NCBI RefSeq assembly: GCF_017355525.1
Contig: NZ_CP067395.1
Coordinates: forward strand, 3,565,001 to 3,629,000
Direction of reading: 5' to 3'
DNA length: 64,000 nt
DNA from: Lysobacter enzymogenes
GTDB taxonomy: Bacteria; Pseudomonadota; Gammaproteobacteria; Xanthomonadales; Xanthomonadaceae
The translations under genes and the position numbers were made by a program. This document shows, piece after piece, positions 17,700 to 26,437 of this stretch. Below the pieces are notes generated by a model. It made no database searches and was not told the origin of the DNA. It saw only the letters and a program-made list of their open reading frames with translations. Each line of letters starts with the position of its first letter. The first letter of the stretch is position 1.

Positions 17700-18034
17700 C
17701 GCGGCCCGATGCTTGCGTTCGGGATCGCCGAGGCCGCAGCGGAATGCGTCGGGGCCAAGCCCGTCCCATCGTTCTCAAGCGCCTCGCGCAGGACTGCGCG
17801 GCGGATCCGGCACGCGCTGCGCGGACGATCCGATCCGCACGCGGCGCAGTTCGGCGCCGGAAAGGCCGCAACCCGACGCCTTCGTTCAGGATCGCGGAGA
17901 TCGGAGCGAAAAATGTCGGGGCTGAAGCCCTCCCACAGTTCTCGAGCGCCTTGCGCAAGACTGCGCTGCGGACCCGCCGCGCACTGCGCGGACGACCCGA
18001 TCCGCGCGCGCGGCGCAGCGGAAGACACAACCCA
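17700..18034. repeat. Two diverged tandem copies of a ~167-bp repeat
   Basis: GCTTGCGTTCGGGATCGC (around 17711) recurs as GCCTTCGTTCAGGATCGC (around 17878). The order GTCGGGGC.. GCCC.. TCCCA .. TTCTC.AGCGCC .. GCGCA.GACTGCGC .. CGATCCGC..GCGGCGCAG is conserved in both copies. Period is about 167 nt. The GGGCTGAAGCCCTCCCACA core belongs to a palindromic family also seen near 54620-54700. This 560-nt gap between the SPOR gene and the small membrane protein holds no gene I can support. Confidence 0.7.
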
Positions 18035-18174
18035 GAATGCCGATTGCCCGCAACCGTGCGTCGGCGCGCGGGCGCCTTCCGGCAGCGCGCCCGGCTACAG
18101 CGCGACGCCGGTCACCCTGGCCCGTACCCGCCGCGCATAGACTTCGCCGGCTGATGCACGTCGTTGGGGATGGG

Positions 18175-18606
18175 ATGGACAAGCGCATTCTTCTGGGCTG
18201 CCTGGGCGGAGCAGGCATGCTCTTGCTGTTCGCGTTGTTGACCAAGCTGTTCGGCCTGGATGCGCGCCAGGCGATCGATACCGGCGTCGGCCCGCTGCCG
18301 GTGATCGATGTGTTCGCCGCGCTGGTCGCGATGTTCCTCGGCGGCGCGCTGGCCCGCCACGCCTGGTTCCGCTGGATCGCCGTGTTGCTGATGACGGCGA
18401 TGTGGGCCCTGACCCTGTACACCGTGGTGTCGATGGCGCTGCCCGACAGCCCGCCGCCGATGCGTTCGATCGGCGGCGCGCTGAAGTTCAACGCGCTGGC
18501 GATCGTGCTGACCCTGGCCGCGGCGTTCGCCGGCGCCCTGCTCGGCGAACGCTTCGGGCTCAAGCGCGCCGGCGCGCTCGGCCGCGACGGCTTGATGCGC
18601 CGCTAA
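18175..18606 (+). CDS. Small inner-membrane protein, function unknown
   Basis: 143 residues from MDKRILLGCLGG, with GGGGATGGG just upstream; an ATG at 18154 would add seven residues. About four hydrophobic helices are visible: LLGCLGGAGMLLLFALLTKL, VIDVFAALVAMFLGGALA, WIAVLLMTAMWALTLYTVV and ALAIVLTLAAAFAGALLG. Short basic loops connect them. No catalytic or binding motif is recognisable. It stands alone between the 167-bp repeats and a REP pair. Confidence 0.7.
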   Translation: MDKRILLGCLGGAGMLLLFALLTKLFGLDARQAIDTGVGPLPVIDVFAALVAMFLGGALARHAWFRWIAVLLMTAMWALTLYTVVSMALPDSPPPMRSIGGALKFNALAIVLTLAAAFAGALLGERFGLKRAGALGRDGLMRR

Positions 18607-18642
18607 GGCCGCCGCCAAACGACCGCGAACCTGTCCGCTCCT

Positions 18643-18884
18643 GTAGGAGCGGCGCAAGCCGCGACCGCGCCACCGCGCCTACGGCGCAATCCTCTGGCCC
18701 CCTCCGCCATACGACTTGCGGCGCAATCGTTCGAGCCGCGCAAGCGCCCACGACGCCGCCCGCGCGAACTCATCCTCGCCGCCGCATCGCTCGCGCGCGC
18801 ATGAAGCGACGTGCAGCGGGCGCCGGCGGTCGAGAGCGGTCGTCGTAGTTGCAGTGTCGCGGTCGCGGCTTGCGCCGCTCCTAC
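18643..18884. repeat. Inverted REP pair (GTAG heads outward)
   Basis: Plus-strand REP at 18643-18666 and minus-strand REP at 18861-18884, both with arms GCGGC/GCCGC around GCAA. They frame ~190 nt of non-coding sequence in the gap between the small membrane protein and the dehydrogenase gene; nothing else is seen there. Confidence 0.75.
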
Positions 18885-18950
18885 AGGGGGCCGCCGCGAG
18901 ATCTCGGCGTCGCGCGGCCCGGCATCGCGCCGGGCCAGCGCCGACGCGGC

Positions 18951-19829
18951 TCAGGCCGCGTCGCTCTCCGCCTGCGCCCGCGCGCGCTTGAGCGCGATCA
19001 GCGCCGAGGTGTCGGCTTCGCCGTAGCCGCGTTCGATCAGCTCGGCGTAATCCGCCGCGGCCTGGTCGAGGGTCGCGGTGCGCACGCCGGTGTCGCGGGC
19101 GATGCCCTGGACGATGCGCAGGTCCTTGAGCATGTGCTGGCACTTGAAGCCGGGCGCGAACTCGTCGCGCAGCATGGTCGCGCCGCGCTTGTCGAGGAAC
19201 CAGTTGCTGGCCGCGCCGGCCATCAGCGTCGGCAGCAGCTTGTCCGCCTCCAGGCCGAGCTTCTCGGCCAGGGCCAGGCCCTCGCAGACCGCTTCGTTGA
19301 TGCCGGCGACCAATACCTGGTTGATCGCCTTGGTCGCCTGGCCGGCGCCGGTCGCGCCCATGTGGGTGATGCGCGCGGCGTAGCTGGCGACGATCTCGTG
19401 CACGCGTTCGAGCTGCGCTTCGTCGCCGCCGACCATGATCGACAGCTTGCCGTTGCGCGCGCCTTCCGCGCCGCCGGAGACCGGCGCGTCGAGGAAGCCG
19501 ATGTCGTGCACGGCCAGCATCGCCGCGGAACGGCGCGCGGTTTCGATCGACACGGTGGAATGATCGACCACGATCGCGCCGGGCTTGAGCACCTCGGCCA
19601 GCGCGGCGACGTTCTCGAGCACGTCCGCGTCGAGCGAGACGCACAGGATCACCACGTCGCAATCGGCGAAGTTCGCCGCCGAACGCGCCGCGCGTACGCC
19701 CAGTTCCGACGCCAGCGCGTCGGCCTTGGCCTGGGTCCGGTTGCCGACCGCGGTCAGCCCGCCCATGGCATGTACGTAACGCGCCATCGGCGCGCCCATC
19801 GCTCCCAGACCGATCACCCCTGCTTTCAT
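18951..19829 (-). CDS. NAD(P)-dependent beta-hydroxyacid dehydrogenase
   Basis: 292-residue enzyme of the 3-hydroxyisobutyrate / tartronate semialdehyde / glyoxylate-succinic semialdehyde reductase family. Visible motifs are the N-terminal Rossmann GVIGLGAMGAPMA, the substrate loop FLDAPVSGGAEGARNGKLSIMVGG, and the catalytic-lysine segment GAGQATKAINQVLVAGINEA. The ATG at 19829 starts exactly at the Rossmann strand (MKAGVIGLG); longer starts add Ala/Arg-rich residues without family similarity. Which hydroxyacid it reduces or oxidises cannot be read from sequence. It sits downstream of yciI-speA on the same strand after a 221-nt gap. Confidence 0.9.
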   Translation of the reverse strand: MKAGVIGLGAMGAPMARYVHAMGGLTAVGNRTQAKADALASELGVRAARSAANFADCDVVILCVSLDADVLENVAALAEVLKPGAIVVDHSTVSIETARRSAAMLAVHDIGFLDAPVSGGAEGARNGKLSIMVGGDEAQLERVHEIVASYAARITHMGATGAGQATKAINQVLVAGINEAVCEGLALAEKLGLEADKLLPTLMAGAASNWFLDKRGATMLRDEFAPGFKCQHMLKDLRIVQGIARDTGVRTATLDQAAADYAELIERGYGEADTSALIALKRARAQAESDAA

Positions 19830-20050
19830 TTCGACCTTCTGCCCGTCCGGGCGTTGATTGTTGCCAAACCATGATGCGGCATCGCCGCCCTGCGCGCTCG
19901 CTCTGGCGCTACGCGATGCGGCCGCGGCCGCCGAAAACGCGGCAGCCCCGGCGCGGATCGCGCGCCGGCCGGCCCCGCAGGGCGCCCCTGTCGCCTGTCC
20001 CCGCCGCCCGGCTGCCCGTCCCACGGGCCGCCGGGCGGCTCAAGCGGCGC

Positions 20051-20305
20051 TCAGGCCGCCTTCCACTCGTAGACGTCGACCCGCGACGAGCCGGTCAGAT
20101 GCAGCGGGTCGGCGAACGCCAGCACCCGCGCCTCCTCCAGGTCGGCCGCGCGCAGCACGTAGGCGCCGCCGCTCTTGTCGGCGAAGCCGCCGGCCAGCTC
20201 CAGCCGCGCCTGCGCGCGCAGGCCGTCGAGGAAATCGCGGTGCGGGCCGATCTGATCGGTATCGAACTGCGGCAGGCGCATGACCATGACCAAATAGCGG
20301 TTCAT
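20051..20305 (-). CDS. YciI family protein
   Basis: 84-residue protein starting MNRYLVMVMRLPQFDTDQ, matching the N-terminus of YciI-like proteins (ferredoxin-like alpha/beta fold). The middle contains RAQARLELAGGFADKSGGAYVL and the end DPLHLTGSSRVDVYEWKAA. It starts 9 nt after the speA stop, so it is probably co-transcribed with speA. Slightly shorter than the usual ~95-100 residues. Biochemical role unknown; the conserved His-Asp pair of some YciI members is not evident to me. Confidence 0.82.
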   Translation of the reverse strand: MNRYLVMVMRLPQFDTDQIGPHRDFLDGLRAQARLELAGGFADKSGGAYVLRAADLEEARVLAFADPLHLTGSSRVDVYEWKAA

Positions 20306-20314
20306 CGCGCCTCC

Positions 20315-22204
20315 TCAGGCCAGCGGGGTGTCGTCGAGATAGGTATACCCGGTCAGGCCGGTCTCCAGCGCCGCTTGCAGGCGCGCGGCCTCCTCGGCCG
20401 GCAGGCCCGCGGCGGCGACCTTGGCGGCATAGGCCTCGCGCAGCTCGGACAACTTGTAGCCGACGTAATCGAGCATGACGTCGGTGGTGTCGCCGCGGCG
20501 CTGCTGGGCGAAGCGGTAGCCGTCGCCGTCGGCGCGCACTTCCACCGCGTCGGTGTCGCCGAACAGGTTGTGGATGTCGCCGAGGATTTCCTGGTACGCG
20601 CCGACCAGGAAGAAGCCCAGCCGGTAACGCTCGCCGGGCTGCAAGGCATGCAGCGGCAGCGAGCTGTCCAGGCCCTCGCTGTCGACGTAGGTGTCGATCT
20701 TGCCGTCCGAATCGCAGGTCAGGTCGGCGATCACGCCGCGCCTTAGCGGCTTCTCGTTCAAGCGCTCGATCGGCGCGATCGGGAACACCTGATCGATCGC
20801 CCACACGTCGGGCATCGATTCGAACACGCTGAAATTGACGAAGTACTTGTCGACCAGCCGCTCGTTGAGCTCGTCGAGCAGGTCGCGGTGGCTGCGTTCG
20901 CTGACGTCCAGCCGCGCGCGCACGGCGTGGGCGATGGCGTAGAACAGGTCGTCGATGCGCGCGCGGTGGGTCAGGTCGATCTGGCCCAGCGCGTACAGCG
21001 ATAGGCCTTCGCCGTGGTGGTGCTGGGCCTCGTGGAACAGCTCCACCGCCGGGCGCTGGCCGAGTTCGTCGTGGATCTCGCGCAGGTGGCGGATCACCGC
21101 CGGCTCGTCCTCGTGCGCGGGCGGCACCCGGCCTTCGGGCGCCTCCTCGATCTCCGACACGTTGGCGACCAGCACCGCATGGTGCGCGGTCATCGCGCGG
21201 CCGCACTCGGTAACCACGCGCGGCGGCGGCAGCCCGTATTCCTGGCAGGCCTCGGCCAGCGGCTGGACGATGTTCGAGGCGTATTGGTTGACGCCGTAGT
21301 TGATCGAGCAATAGCTGCGCGAACGGGTGCCTTCGTAGTCGATGCCGAGGCCGCCGCCGACGTCCATGTAGCGCACCTTGGCGCCGAGCTTGGACAGTTC
21401 GACGAAATAGCGCGTGGCCTCGCGCATGCCGTTGGCGATGTCGCGCACGTTGGAGATCTGCGAGCCCATGTGGAAGTGCAGCAGGCCCAGGCAGTCCTGC
21501 AGGCCGTTGTCGCGCAGCTGCTTCCACAGGTCCAGCACCTGGCGCGGGCTGAGCCCGAACTTGGCCTTGTCGCCGCCGCTGTTCTGCCATTTGCCCGCGC
21601 CGAGCGAGGCCAGGCGCATGCGCACGCCGAGGCCCGGCTTGACCCCGAGCGCCTTGGCTTCCTCGAACACCAGCGCCAGCTCGGACGGCTTTTCGACCAC
21701 GATGTAGGTCTCCATGCCGAGCTTGCGGCCGATCAGGGCCAGGCGGATGTACTCGCGGTCCTTGTAGCCGTTGCACACGATCAGCCCGCCGGGCCGGCTC
21801 AGCGCCAGCACCGCCATCAGCTCGGGCTTGCTGCCGGCTTCCAGGCCGAAGCCCTCGCCCGCGTGCGAGGCCAGCGTGCCGGCCACGCCCTGGTGCTGGT
21901 TGACCTTGATCGGGTAGACCGCGGTGTAGCCGCCGGCGTAGTCCCAATCCTTCATCGCCTGCTCGAACGCGCCCTGCAGCTTGCCGAGGCGGTCGCCGAG
22001 GATGTCGGGGAAGCGCACCAGCAGCGGCAGCTTGGCGCCGGCTTCGCGCGCGGCGTCGACGACCTCCGGCAGCGGCACGGTCGGGCCGCGCTCGCCGCGC
22101 GGCTTGACCACGATGCGGCCGGCGCCGTCGATGTCGAAATAGCCTTCGGACCAATGCGGGATCGAATAGGTCTTGCGGGCCTGATCGAGCGACCAGTCGG
22201 ACAT
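20315..22204 (-). CDS. speA: Biosynthetic arginine decarboxylase
   Basis: PLP enzyme converting arginine to agmatine, the first step toward putrescine and spermidine. The 629-residue product has the PLP-lysine motif YPIKVNQ, NGYKDREYIRLALIGRKLG, HFHMGSQISNVRDI, the GGGLGIDYEGTRS phosphate loop and the late TCDSDGKID with the active-site cysteine (AlaR/ODC-type fold). Length is close to the ~630-660 of SpeA. The start MSDWSLDQARKTYSIPHWSEGYF at 22204 matches Xanthomonadaceae homologues from memory; an ATG at 22240 would add 12 residues. It is divergent from speE, so polyamine synthesis genes face away from one intergenic region. Confidence 0.97.
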   Translation of the reverse strand: MSDWSLDQARKTYSIPHWSEGYFDIDGAGRIVVKPRGERGPTVPLPEVVDAAREAGAKLPLLVRFPDILGDRLGKLQGAFEQAMKDWDYAGGYTAVYPIKVNQHQGVAGTLASHAGEGFGLEAGSKPELMAVLALSRPGGLIVCNGYKDREYIRLALIGRKLGMETYIVVEKPSELALVFEEAKALGVKPGLGVRMRLASLGAGKWQNSGGDKAKFGLSPRQVLDLWKQLRDNGLQDCLGLLHFHMGSQISNVRDIANGMREATRYFVELSKLGAKVRYMDVGGGLGIDYEGTRSRSYCSINYGVNQYASNIVQPLAEACQEYGLPPPRVVTECGRAMTAHHAVLVANVSEIEEAPEGRVPPAHEDEPAVIRHLREIHDELGQRPAVELFHEAQHHHGEGLSLYALGQIDLTHRARIDDLFYAIAHAVRARLDVSERSHRDLLDELNERLVDKYFVNFSVFESMPDVWAIDQVFPIAPIERLNEKPLRRGVIADLTCDSDGKIDTYVDSEGLDSSLPLHALQPGERYRLGFFLVGAYQEILGDIHNLFGDTDAVEVRADGDGYRFAQQRRGDTTDVMLDYVGYKLSELREAYAAKVAAAGLPAEEAARLQAALETGLTGYTYLDDTPLA

Positions 22205-22425
22205 CGGCGCGGTACCGTAAAAATCGTGGGGAAGGCGCATTCTACAGGCCGCGTCCGGTTGGGGGGCCGTTCGCGCGCGGCGGGTGAGCGCGCCGGGCCG
22301 TCCGGACTCGGCCCGATCCGGCCGGATCGGCAAAAACCGCCGCGCCCAGGCGCCGGCAAGCGGTCGGCGCGGGCGCTGAGGCCGCTGGCCGGACACCCTC
22401 GCGACGAGTGTTCATACCGGTCCGC

Positions 22426-22431
22426 TACAAT
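22426..22431 (+). promoter_or_regulatory. Probable -10 box for speE
   Basis: TACAAT at 22426-22431 in the 333-nt divergent speA-speE gap, about 107 nt before the speE ATG. No good -35 hexamer at 16-18 nt, so support is moderate. The rest of this gap is GC-rich with no other feature I recognise. Confidence 0.35.
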
Positions 22432-22537
22432 TCGCGCCCCAAGCCGGGTCCCCAGCCCGGCGCCGCCGGCCGGGCCCGCCCGCACCGACCCCACAGGCTG
22501 GCCGCACCAGCAACCGTCTTACTTCAGGAGCACGCGC

Positions 22538-23389
22538 ATGACCAACGAAGCCCAGTGGCACTACGAGAACTTCGAGCCGACCGGCTCGTCCATCGGCTAT
22601 CGCATCACCCGCAAGCTCGATGAGGTGCAGTCGCCGTTCCAGAAGATCGAGATCTTCGAGACCACCGACTGGGGCAACCTGATGCTGATCGACGGCGCGG
22701 TCATGCTGACCACGCGCGACAACTTCCTCTACCACGAGATGATGTCGCACCCGGCGCTGTTCACCCACGCCGCGCCGAAGAACGTGGTCATCATCGGCGG
22801 CGGCGACTGCGGCACCCTGCGCGAAGTGCTCAAGCACCCGGGCGTCGAGGAAGCCGTGCAGTGCGACATCGACGAGCAGGTCACGCGCATGGCCGAGAAG
22901 TGGTTCCCGGAACTGTGCGACAGCAACGGCGACAAGCGCGCGCAGCTGCTGTTCGACGACGGCATCGCCTACATGGCCAACCGCCCGGCCGGCAGCGTCG
23001 ACCTCATCATCGTCGACTCCACCGACCCGGTCGGCCCGGCCGAGGGCCTGTTCAACAAGGCCTTCTACGACAGCTGCTTCCGCGCCCTGCGCGAGGACGG
23101 CATCCTGGTGCAGCAGTCCGAATCGCCGCTGATGCTGCTCAAGCTGATCCAGGAAATGCGCACCGAGATGGGCAAGGCCGGCTTCAAGACCTTCAAGACC
23201 CTGCCGTTCCCGCAGCCGTGCTACCCGACCGGCTGGTGGAGCTGCACCCTGGCGCGCAAGGCCGGCGGCTTCGAATTCCGCCAGGACGATGCGCAGGGCA
23301 AGGCGTTTGCGACCAAGTACTACAACGCCGGCATCCACCATGGCGCGTTGTCGACGCCGGCGTTCGTGGCGCAGGCGCTGGGCGAGTAA
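22538..23389 (+). CDS. speE: Spermidine synthase
   Basis: Transfers aminopropyl from decarboxylated S-adenosylmethionine to putrescine. The 283-residue enzyme has YHEMMSHPALF, the nucleotide-binding IIGGGDCGTLREVLKH (usually GGGDGG; here one Gly is Cys), the acidic VQCDIDEQV and the catalytic VDSTDPVGPAEGLF. The C-terminus has FPQPCYPTGWWSC. The ATG at 22538 is preceded by CAGGAG. It pairs functionally with divergent speA, although speB or an agmatine deiminase route is not in the window. A strong terminator follows. Confidence 0.97.
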   Translation: MTNEAQWHYENFEPTGSSIGYRITRKLDEVQSPFQKIEIFETTDWGNLMLIDGAVMLTTRDNFLYHEMMSHPALFTHAAPKNVVIIGGGDCGTLREVLKHPGVEEAVQCDIDEQVTRMAEKWFPELCDSNGDKRAQLLFDDGIAYMANRPAGSVDLIIVDSTDPVGPAEGLFNKAFYDSCFRALREDGILVQQSESPLMLLKLIQEMRTEMGKAGFKTFKTLPFPQPCYPTGWWSCTLARKAGGFEFRQDDAQGKAFATKYYNAGIHHGALSTPAFVAQALGE

Positions 23390-23413
23390 ATCGCCTTTGC
23401 CGGTGCTGCAAAG

Positions 23414-23441
23414 AAAAAGCCCCGCACTCGCGGGGCTTTTT
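23414..23441 (+). terminator. Intrinsic terminator after speE
   Basis: AAAAAGCCCCGC and GCGGGGCTTTTT with an ACTC-type loop, 25 nt after the stop; works in either direction. Confidence 0.9.
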
Positions 23442-23453
23442 CGTAGTACGACT

Positions 23454-23548
23454 GTAGGAGCGGCGCGAGCCGCGACCGCGACAACGCAACCACGGCGCAG
23501 GTTTCGGCATAGTTGAGTTGTCGCGGTCGCGGCTTGCGCCGCTCCTAC
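23454..23548. repeat. Inverted REP pair
   Basis: Plus-strand REP 23454-23477 (loop GCGA) and minus-strand REP 23525-23548 (loop GCAA), both with GCGGC/GCCGC arms and GTAG heads outward. Located between convergent speE and the metalloprotease gene. Confidence 0.8.
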
Positions 23549-23585
23549 AGACCCGGAGCCCGCCGGGCTCCGGGTCGCAAGGCGA

Positions 23586-24863
23586 TCAGCGGAACGCCGC
23601 CATCGCCGCCGCGCGCTCGCGCATGACCCGCTCGTTGTCGCGCGTGCTCGTTCCCAGCGACCGGCTCACGCCGCCGGACACATAGCTCTGGTCGGTCGTG
23701 GAGAAGTAACCGATGCGCGGCTGCGGATTCGAGTTCACCGCCATGATCGTGCGGAAATTGCCGGCCGAATTGACGTAGCCGTGGCCGTAGGAGAACGGCG
23801 TGGTGTTCGGATCGTTGTCGTGGCGCGCGCCGAACAGATGCGCCGCCTCGTGCACGAAGGTGAAGGTGCTGCACGAATGGTTCTGCACGAAGAATCCGTT
23901 CGCCGCGCTCGCGCCGATCGCCGCGGCCTGGCCGCACAACAGGCCGCCGCTGCTGCTGACCAGGCCGTCGCGCACGACCAGGGTCACCAAGTCCGCCGCG
24001 GTGTTGTTGCGCTCGGTGGTGGAATAGGCGTCGTACCAGCCGTCGCTGGTGCCCTTGATGCGCGACACCAGGGTGTCGGAGTTGTCGGTCGCCTGGCCCT
24101 GGGTCGGGAAACGGGTCCCGGCGCTTTCGAAGCGCACCGCCAAACCGTTGTTGGCGAACGCGGTGTTGGACTGGGCGATGAAGAACGCCGCGCGGTCGTT
24201 GGCCGAGTTCACTCCGCCGAGTTCGGCCACCGCTTCCGGGGTGTAGACCTGGAGGACGCGCACCACCGGATCGGCCAGCAACGGCGCCGCGGCCAGCGAG
24301 CGCGCGGCGCGGTCGGACTGCGGCGGCAGGTCGACATGGGTCGGCGTGTCGTCCGCGCCTTCCAGGCTGGCCGGATCGCGCTTGACCAGATACTGCTGCG
24401 CGCCGTTCTCGGAGGTCAGCAGTTCGTACACCTCGCCGGTGGTCGCGACGATCTGGCCGGTCACGCGCTCGCCGCGCACCACGAACAGCGCGGTCGACGG
24501 CGCTTGCGCGCCGAGCGCGAGACTGCCGTCGGGCCGCAGCCGGTCCGCGCCGGACCACACCACCTCGCCGCCGGGCGCGCGATACGACTTGGCAAGACGC
24601 ATCTGCATGCGCGCGCCTTCGGGCAGGCTCAAGCTCAGCTCGCGACGGCCGTCGACCAGCATCTTGCGGTCGACCGACACCGCCGCCGCCCACTGCGCGG
24701 TCTTGCCGCGCAGCATGCCGGCGACGTGGGCCGGCGCCGCGGCCGCGGCGCGCGACGACTGCGCCTGGAACAGTTCCGGCGCGGCGGCCGATTGTGCGCT
24801 GGCGGCGTTCGCCGTGAGCGCGATGGCGCCGGCGATGGCCGCGACCAAGAGTGCTTTTTGCAT
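23586..24863 (-). CDS. Secreted zinc metalloprotease (reprolysin-like, HExxHxxGxxHD)
   Basis: Probable secreted endopeptidase of the metzincin type. The 425-residue precursor has a signal peptide (MQKALLVAAIAGAIALTANAASA) and a propeptide of ~180 residues. The catalytic domain carries HEAAHLFGARHD starting at about residue 338, the metzincin zinc motif with final Asp, and a later IMAVN that may supply the Met-turn. The Cys pair around LLCGQAA and NHSCSTF could be a disulfide. Resembles the peptidyl-Asp metalloendopeptidase-like group common in Lysobacter/Xanthomonas; specificity is not readable. The ATG at 24863 has GGGAGAG seven bases upstream. Fits a predatory, lytic lifestyle, an inference. 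Confidence 0.88.
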   Translation of the reverse strand: MQKALLVAAIAGAIALTANAASAQSAAAPELFQAQSSRAAAAAPAHVAGMLRGKTAQWAAAVSVDRKMLVDGRRELSLSLPEGARMQMRLAKSYRAPGGEVVWSGADRLRPDGSLALGAQAPSTALFVVRGERVTGQIVATTGEVYELLTSENGAQQYLVKRDPASLEGADDTPTHVDLPPQSDRAARSLAAAPLLADPVVRVLQVYTPEAVAELGGVNSANDRAAFFIAQSNTAFANNGLAVRFESAGTRFPTQGQATDNSDTLVSRIKGTSDGWYDAYSTTERNNTAADLVTLVVRDGLVSSSGGLLCGQAAAIGASAANGFFVQNHSCSTFTFVHEAAHLFGARHDNDPNTTPFSYGHGYVNSAGNFRTIMAVNSNPQPRIGYFSTTDQSYVSGGVSRSLGTSTRDNERVMRERAAAMAAFR

Positions 24864-25183
24864 CGGTTCTCTCTCCCTAATGCGTTGCAGCGATGATGGG
24901 CGGCGGTAACCGCCCGCGAAGTTCATGGCTGCATCGCCGCTGACCGCTCGCTGGCGAACGAGGGCGCAGGGGTACGGTCGAGCTACCGCGAACGGAGCTG
25001 AGCTTAGGCACGCGGGGTGTGGCGCGAATCGTAGTCGCAAGCGTCGTGTGTGCGCTGAAGTACGCGGCACATCACATATTCACAGATAACTACCGTTGCT
25101 GCGGTAGCGCAGGTATACGGCTCAAGACGGTCTACTCACGTCTGACGCGCACTTGCTGCGCGAAATCCTCAAGCAAAACGACT

Positions 25184-25266
25184 GTAGGAACTGCGCGAGC
25201 TGCGACCGCGTTACCACGCTTGCGACGTAGGTGCGGTGTCGCGGTCGCAGCTCGCGCAGCTCCTAC
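25184..25266. repeat. Inverted REP pair, CTGC-arm variant
   Basis: Plus REP 25184-25207 and minus REP 25243-25266. Both carry the variant arms GCTGC around GCGA instead of GCGGC/GCCGC; the plus copy also has GTAGGAAC for GTAGGAGC. Only 8 nt downstream of the yeiH stop codon on the minus strand. Confidence 0.8.
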
Positions 25267-25272
25267 AGACAG

Positions 25273-26325
25273 TCAGCCGAACAGCTTCGCCGCGCCGACA
25301 TTGAGCGCATAGCCGCCGACCGTCAGCGTCGCGAACAGGATCGCCGCCAGCAGCATCGGCTTGGCGCCGGCCTGGCGGATCGCGCCGATGTGGGTGCGCA
25401 GCCCCAGCGCGGCCATCGCCATCGCCAGCAGCACCGTGTCGATCTGGATGATCGCGGCCTTCCACGCCGCCGGCAGCAGGTGCAGCGAGTTGATTCCGCT
25501 GACCGCGACGAACAGCAGCGCGAACCACGGAATCACGATCTTCGACTGGGTCGCGCCCGCGCCGCCCTGGCCGCCCAGACGCGAGGACAGGATCAGCAGG
25601 AACGGCGCCAGCAGCATCACCCGCAGCATTTTCTCGATGACCGCCGCCGATGCCGCCTGCTCGCTCACTGCGCGTCCGGCGACGACAACCTGGGCGACTT
25701 CGTGGATGGTCGAACCGGCGAACACGCCGTACGCGTGCTCGCTCAGGCCCAGATACGGATAAGCCCAGGGGTAGACGAACATGCCCACGGTGCCGAACAC
25801 CACCACCGTGGCGACCGCGACCGATACCTTGTGCGCCTGCCCCTTCACCACCGGCTCGGTCGCCATCACCGCCGCCGCGCCGCAGATCGCGCTGCCGGCG
25901 CCGATCAGCATCGAGGTTTCGCGGTCGAGCTTGAGCACGCGCGTGCCGAGCCAGGTCGCCAGGCAGAAGATCCCGGCGACCACGACGATGTCGACCGCCA
26001 AACCGGCCGCGCCGACTCCGGCGATCTCCTGGAACGTCACCCGGAACCCGTACAGCACGATGCCGGCGCGCAGCAGCATCGCCTTGCTGAAGTCCACGCC
26101 GCTGCCGACCCGCCCGGCGATGGCCGGAAACACGGTGTTGCCGACCGCGATGCCGAGCATGATCGCCAGGGTCAGCGCGCTGAGCCCGGCCGACTGCAGC
26201 GCCGGCAGCCCGGCCAGGCCGGTCGCCGCGGCCGCGATCGCCGCCGCCAGCGCCAGTCCCGGCCAGAACCCCGGCTGCCGGTGCGCGCCTTGCGGGGCGA
26301 CGGGGGCGGACGAGGTCGGAGTCAT
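25273..26325 (-). CDS. yeiH: YeiH-family putative sulfate/anion exporter
   Basis: 350-residue integral membrane protein with about 10 hydrophobic segments, of the UPF0324/YeiH family. Characteristic segments are LTLAIMLGIAVGNTVFPAI, FSKAMLLRAGIVLYGFRVTFQEIAGVG, ETSMLIGAGSAICGAAAVMATEPVV and GVFAGSTIHEVAQVVVAG. The start at 26325 gives MTPTSSAPVAPQ before the first helix; upstream codons are poor. It is divergent from a LysR gene across 112 nt, the classic yeiH-yeiE-like arrangement. Transport of sulfate or sulfonate is suggested for the family but is not proven. Confidence 0.88.
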   Translation of the reverse strand: MTPTSSAPVAPQGAHRQPGFWPGLALAAAIAAAATGLAGLPALQSAGLSALTLAIMLGIAVGNTVFPAIAGRVGSGVDFSKAMLLRAGIVLYGFRVTFQEIAGVGAAGLAVDIVVVAGIFCLATWLGTRVLKLDRETSMLIGAGSAICGAAAVMATEPVVKGQAHKVSVAVATVVVFGTVGMFVYPWAYPYLGLSEHAYGVFAGSTIHEVAQVVVAGRAVSEQAASAAVIEKMLRVMLLAPFLLILSSRLGGQGGAGATQSKIVIPWFALLFVAVSGINSLHLLPAAWKAAIIQIDTVLLAMAMAALGLRTHIGAIRQAGAKPMLLAAILFATLTVGGYALNVGAAKLFG

Positions 26326-26390
26326 GGCGGCGGACACGGGGGCGTACTCGGGCTGGAAAGAAGGCGCCACGGTAGGCCCGCCCCCAAACG

Positions 26391-26431
26391 GAGTCCAATA
26401 CATATAATTCAAGAATCCATGAGTTGGACTC
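26391..26431. promoter_or_regulatory. Inverted repeat operator and AT-rich promoter between yeiH and its LysR regulator
   Basis: GAGTCCAA (26391-26398) is perfectly mirrored by TTGGACTC (26424-26431), 7 nt before the regulator ATG. Between them lies an AT-rich core with TATAAT (26403-26408) and ATTCAAGAAT, a LysR-like T-N-A palindrome. A good candidate for the site through which the LysR protein controls yeiH and itself. Confidence 0.6.
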
Positions 26432-26437
26432 ATAGCC

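Noticed and set aside
14044..18030. A 1328-codon open frame on the minus strand opposite radC, argS and the SPOR gene
   Set aside because: No family motifs, His/Val/Gly/Arg-rich, and fully antisense to three certain genes.
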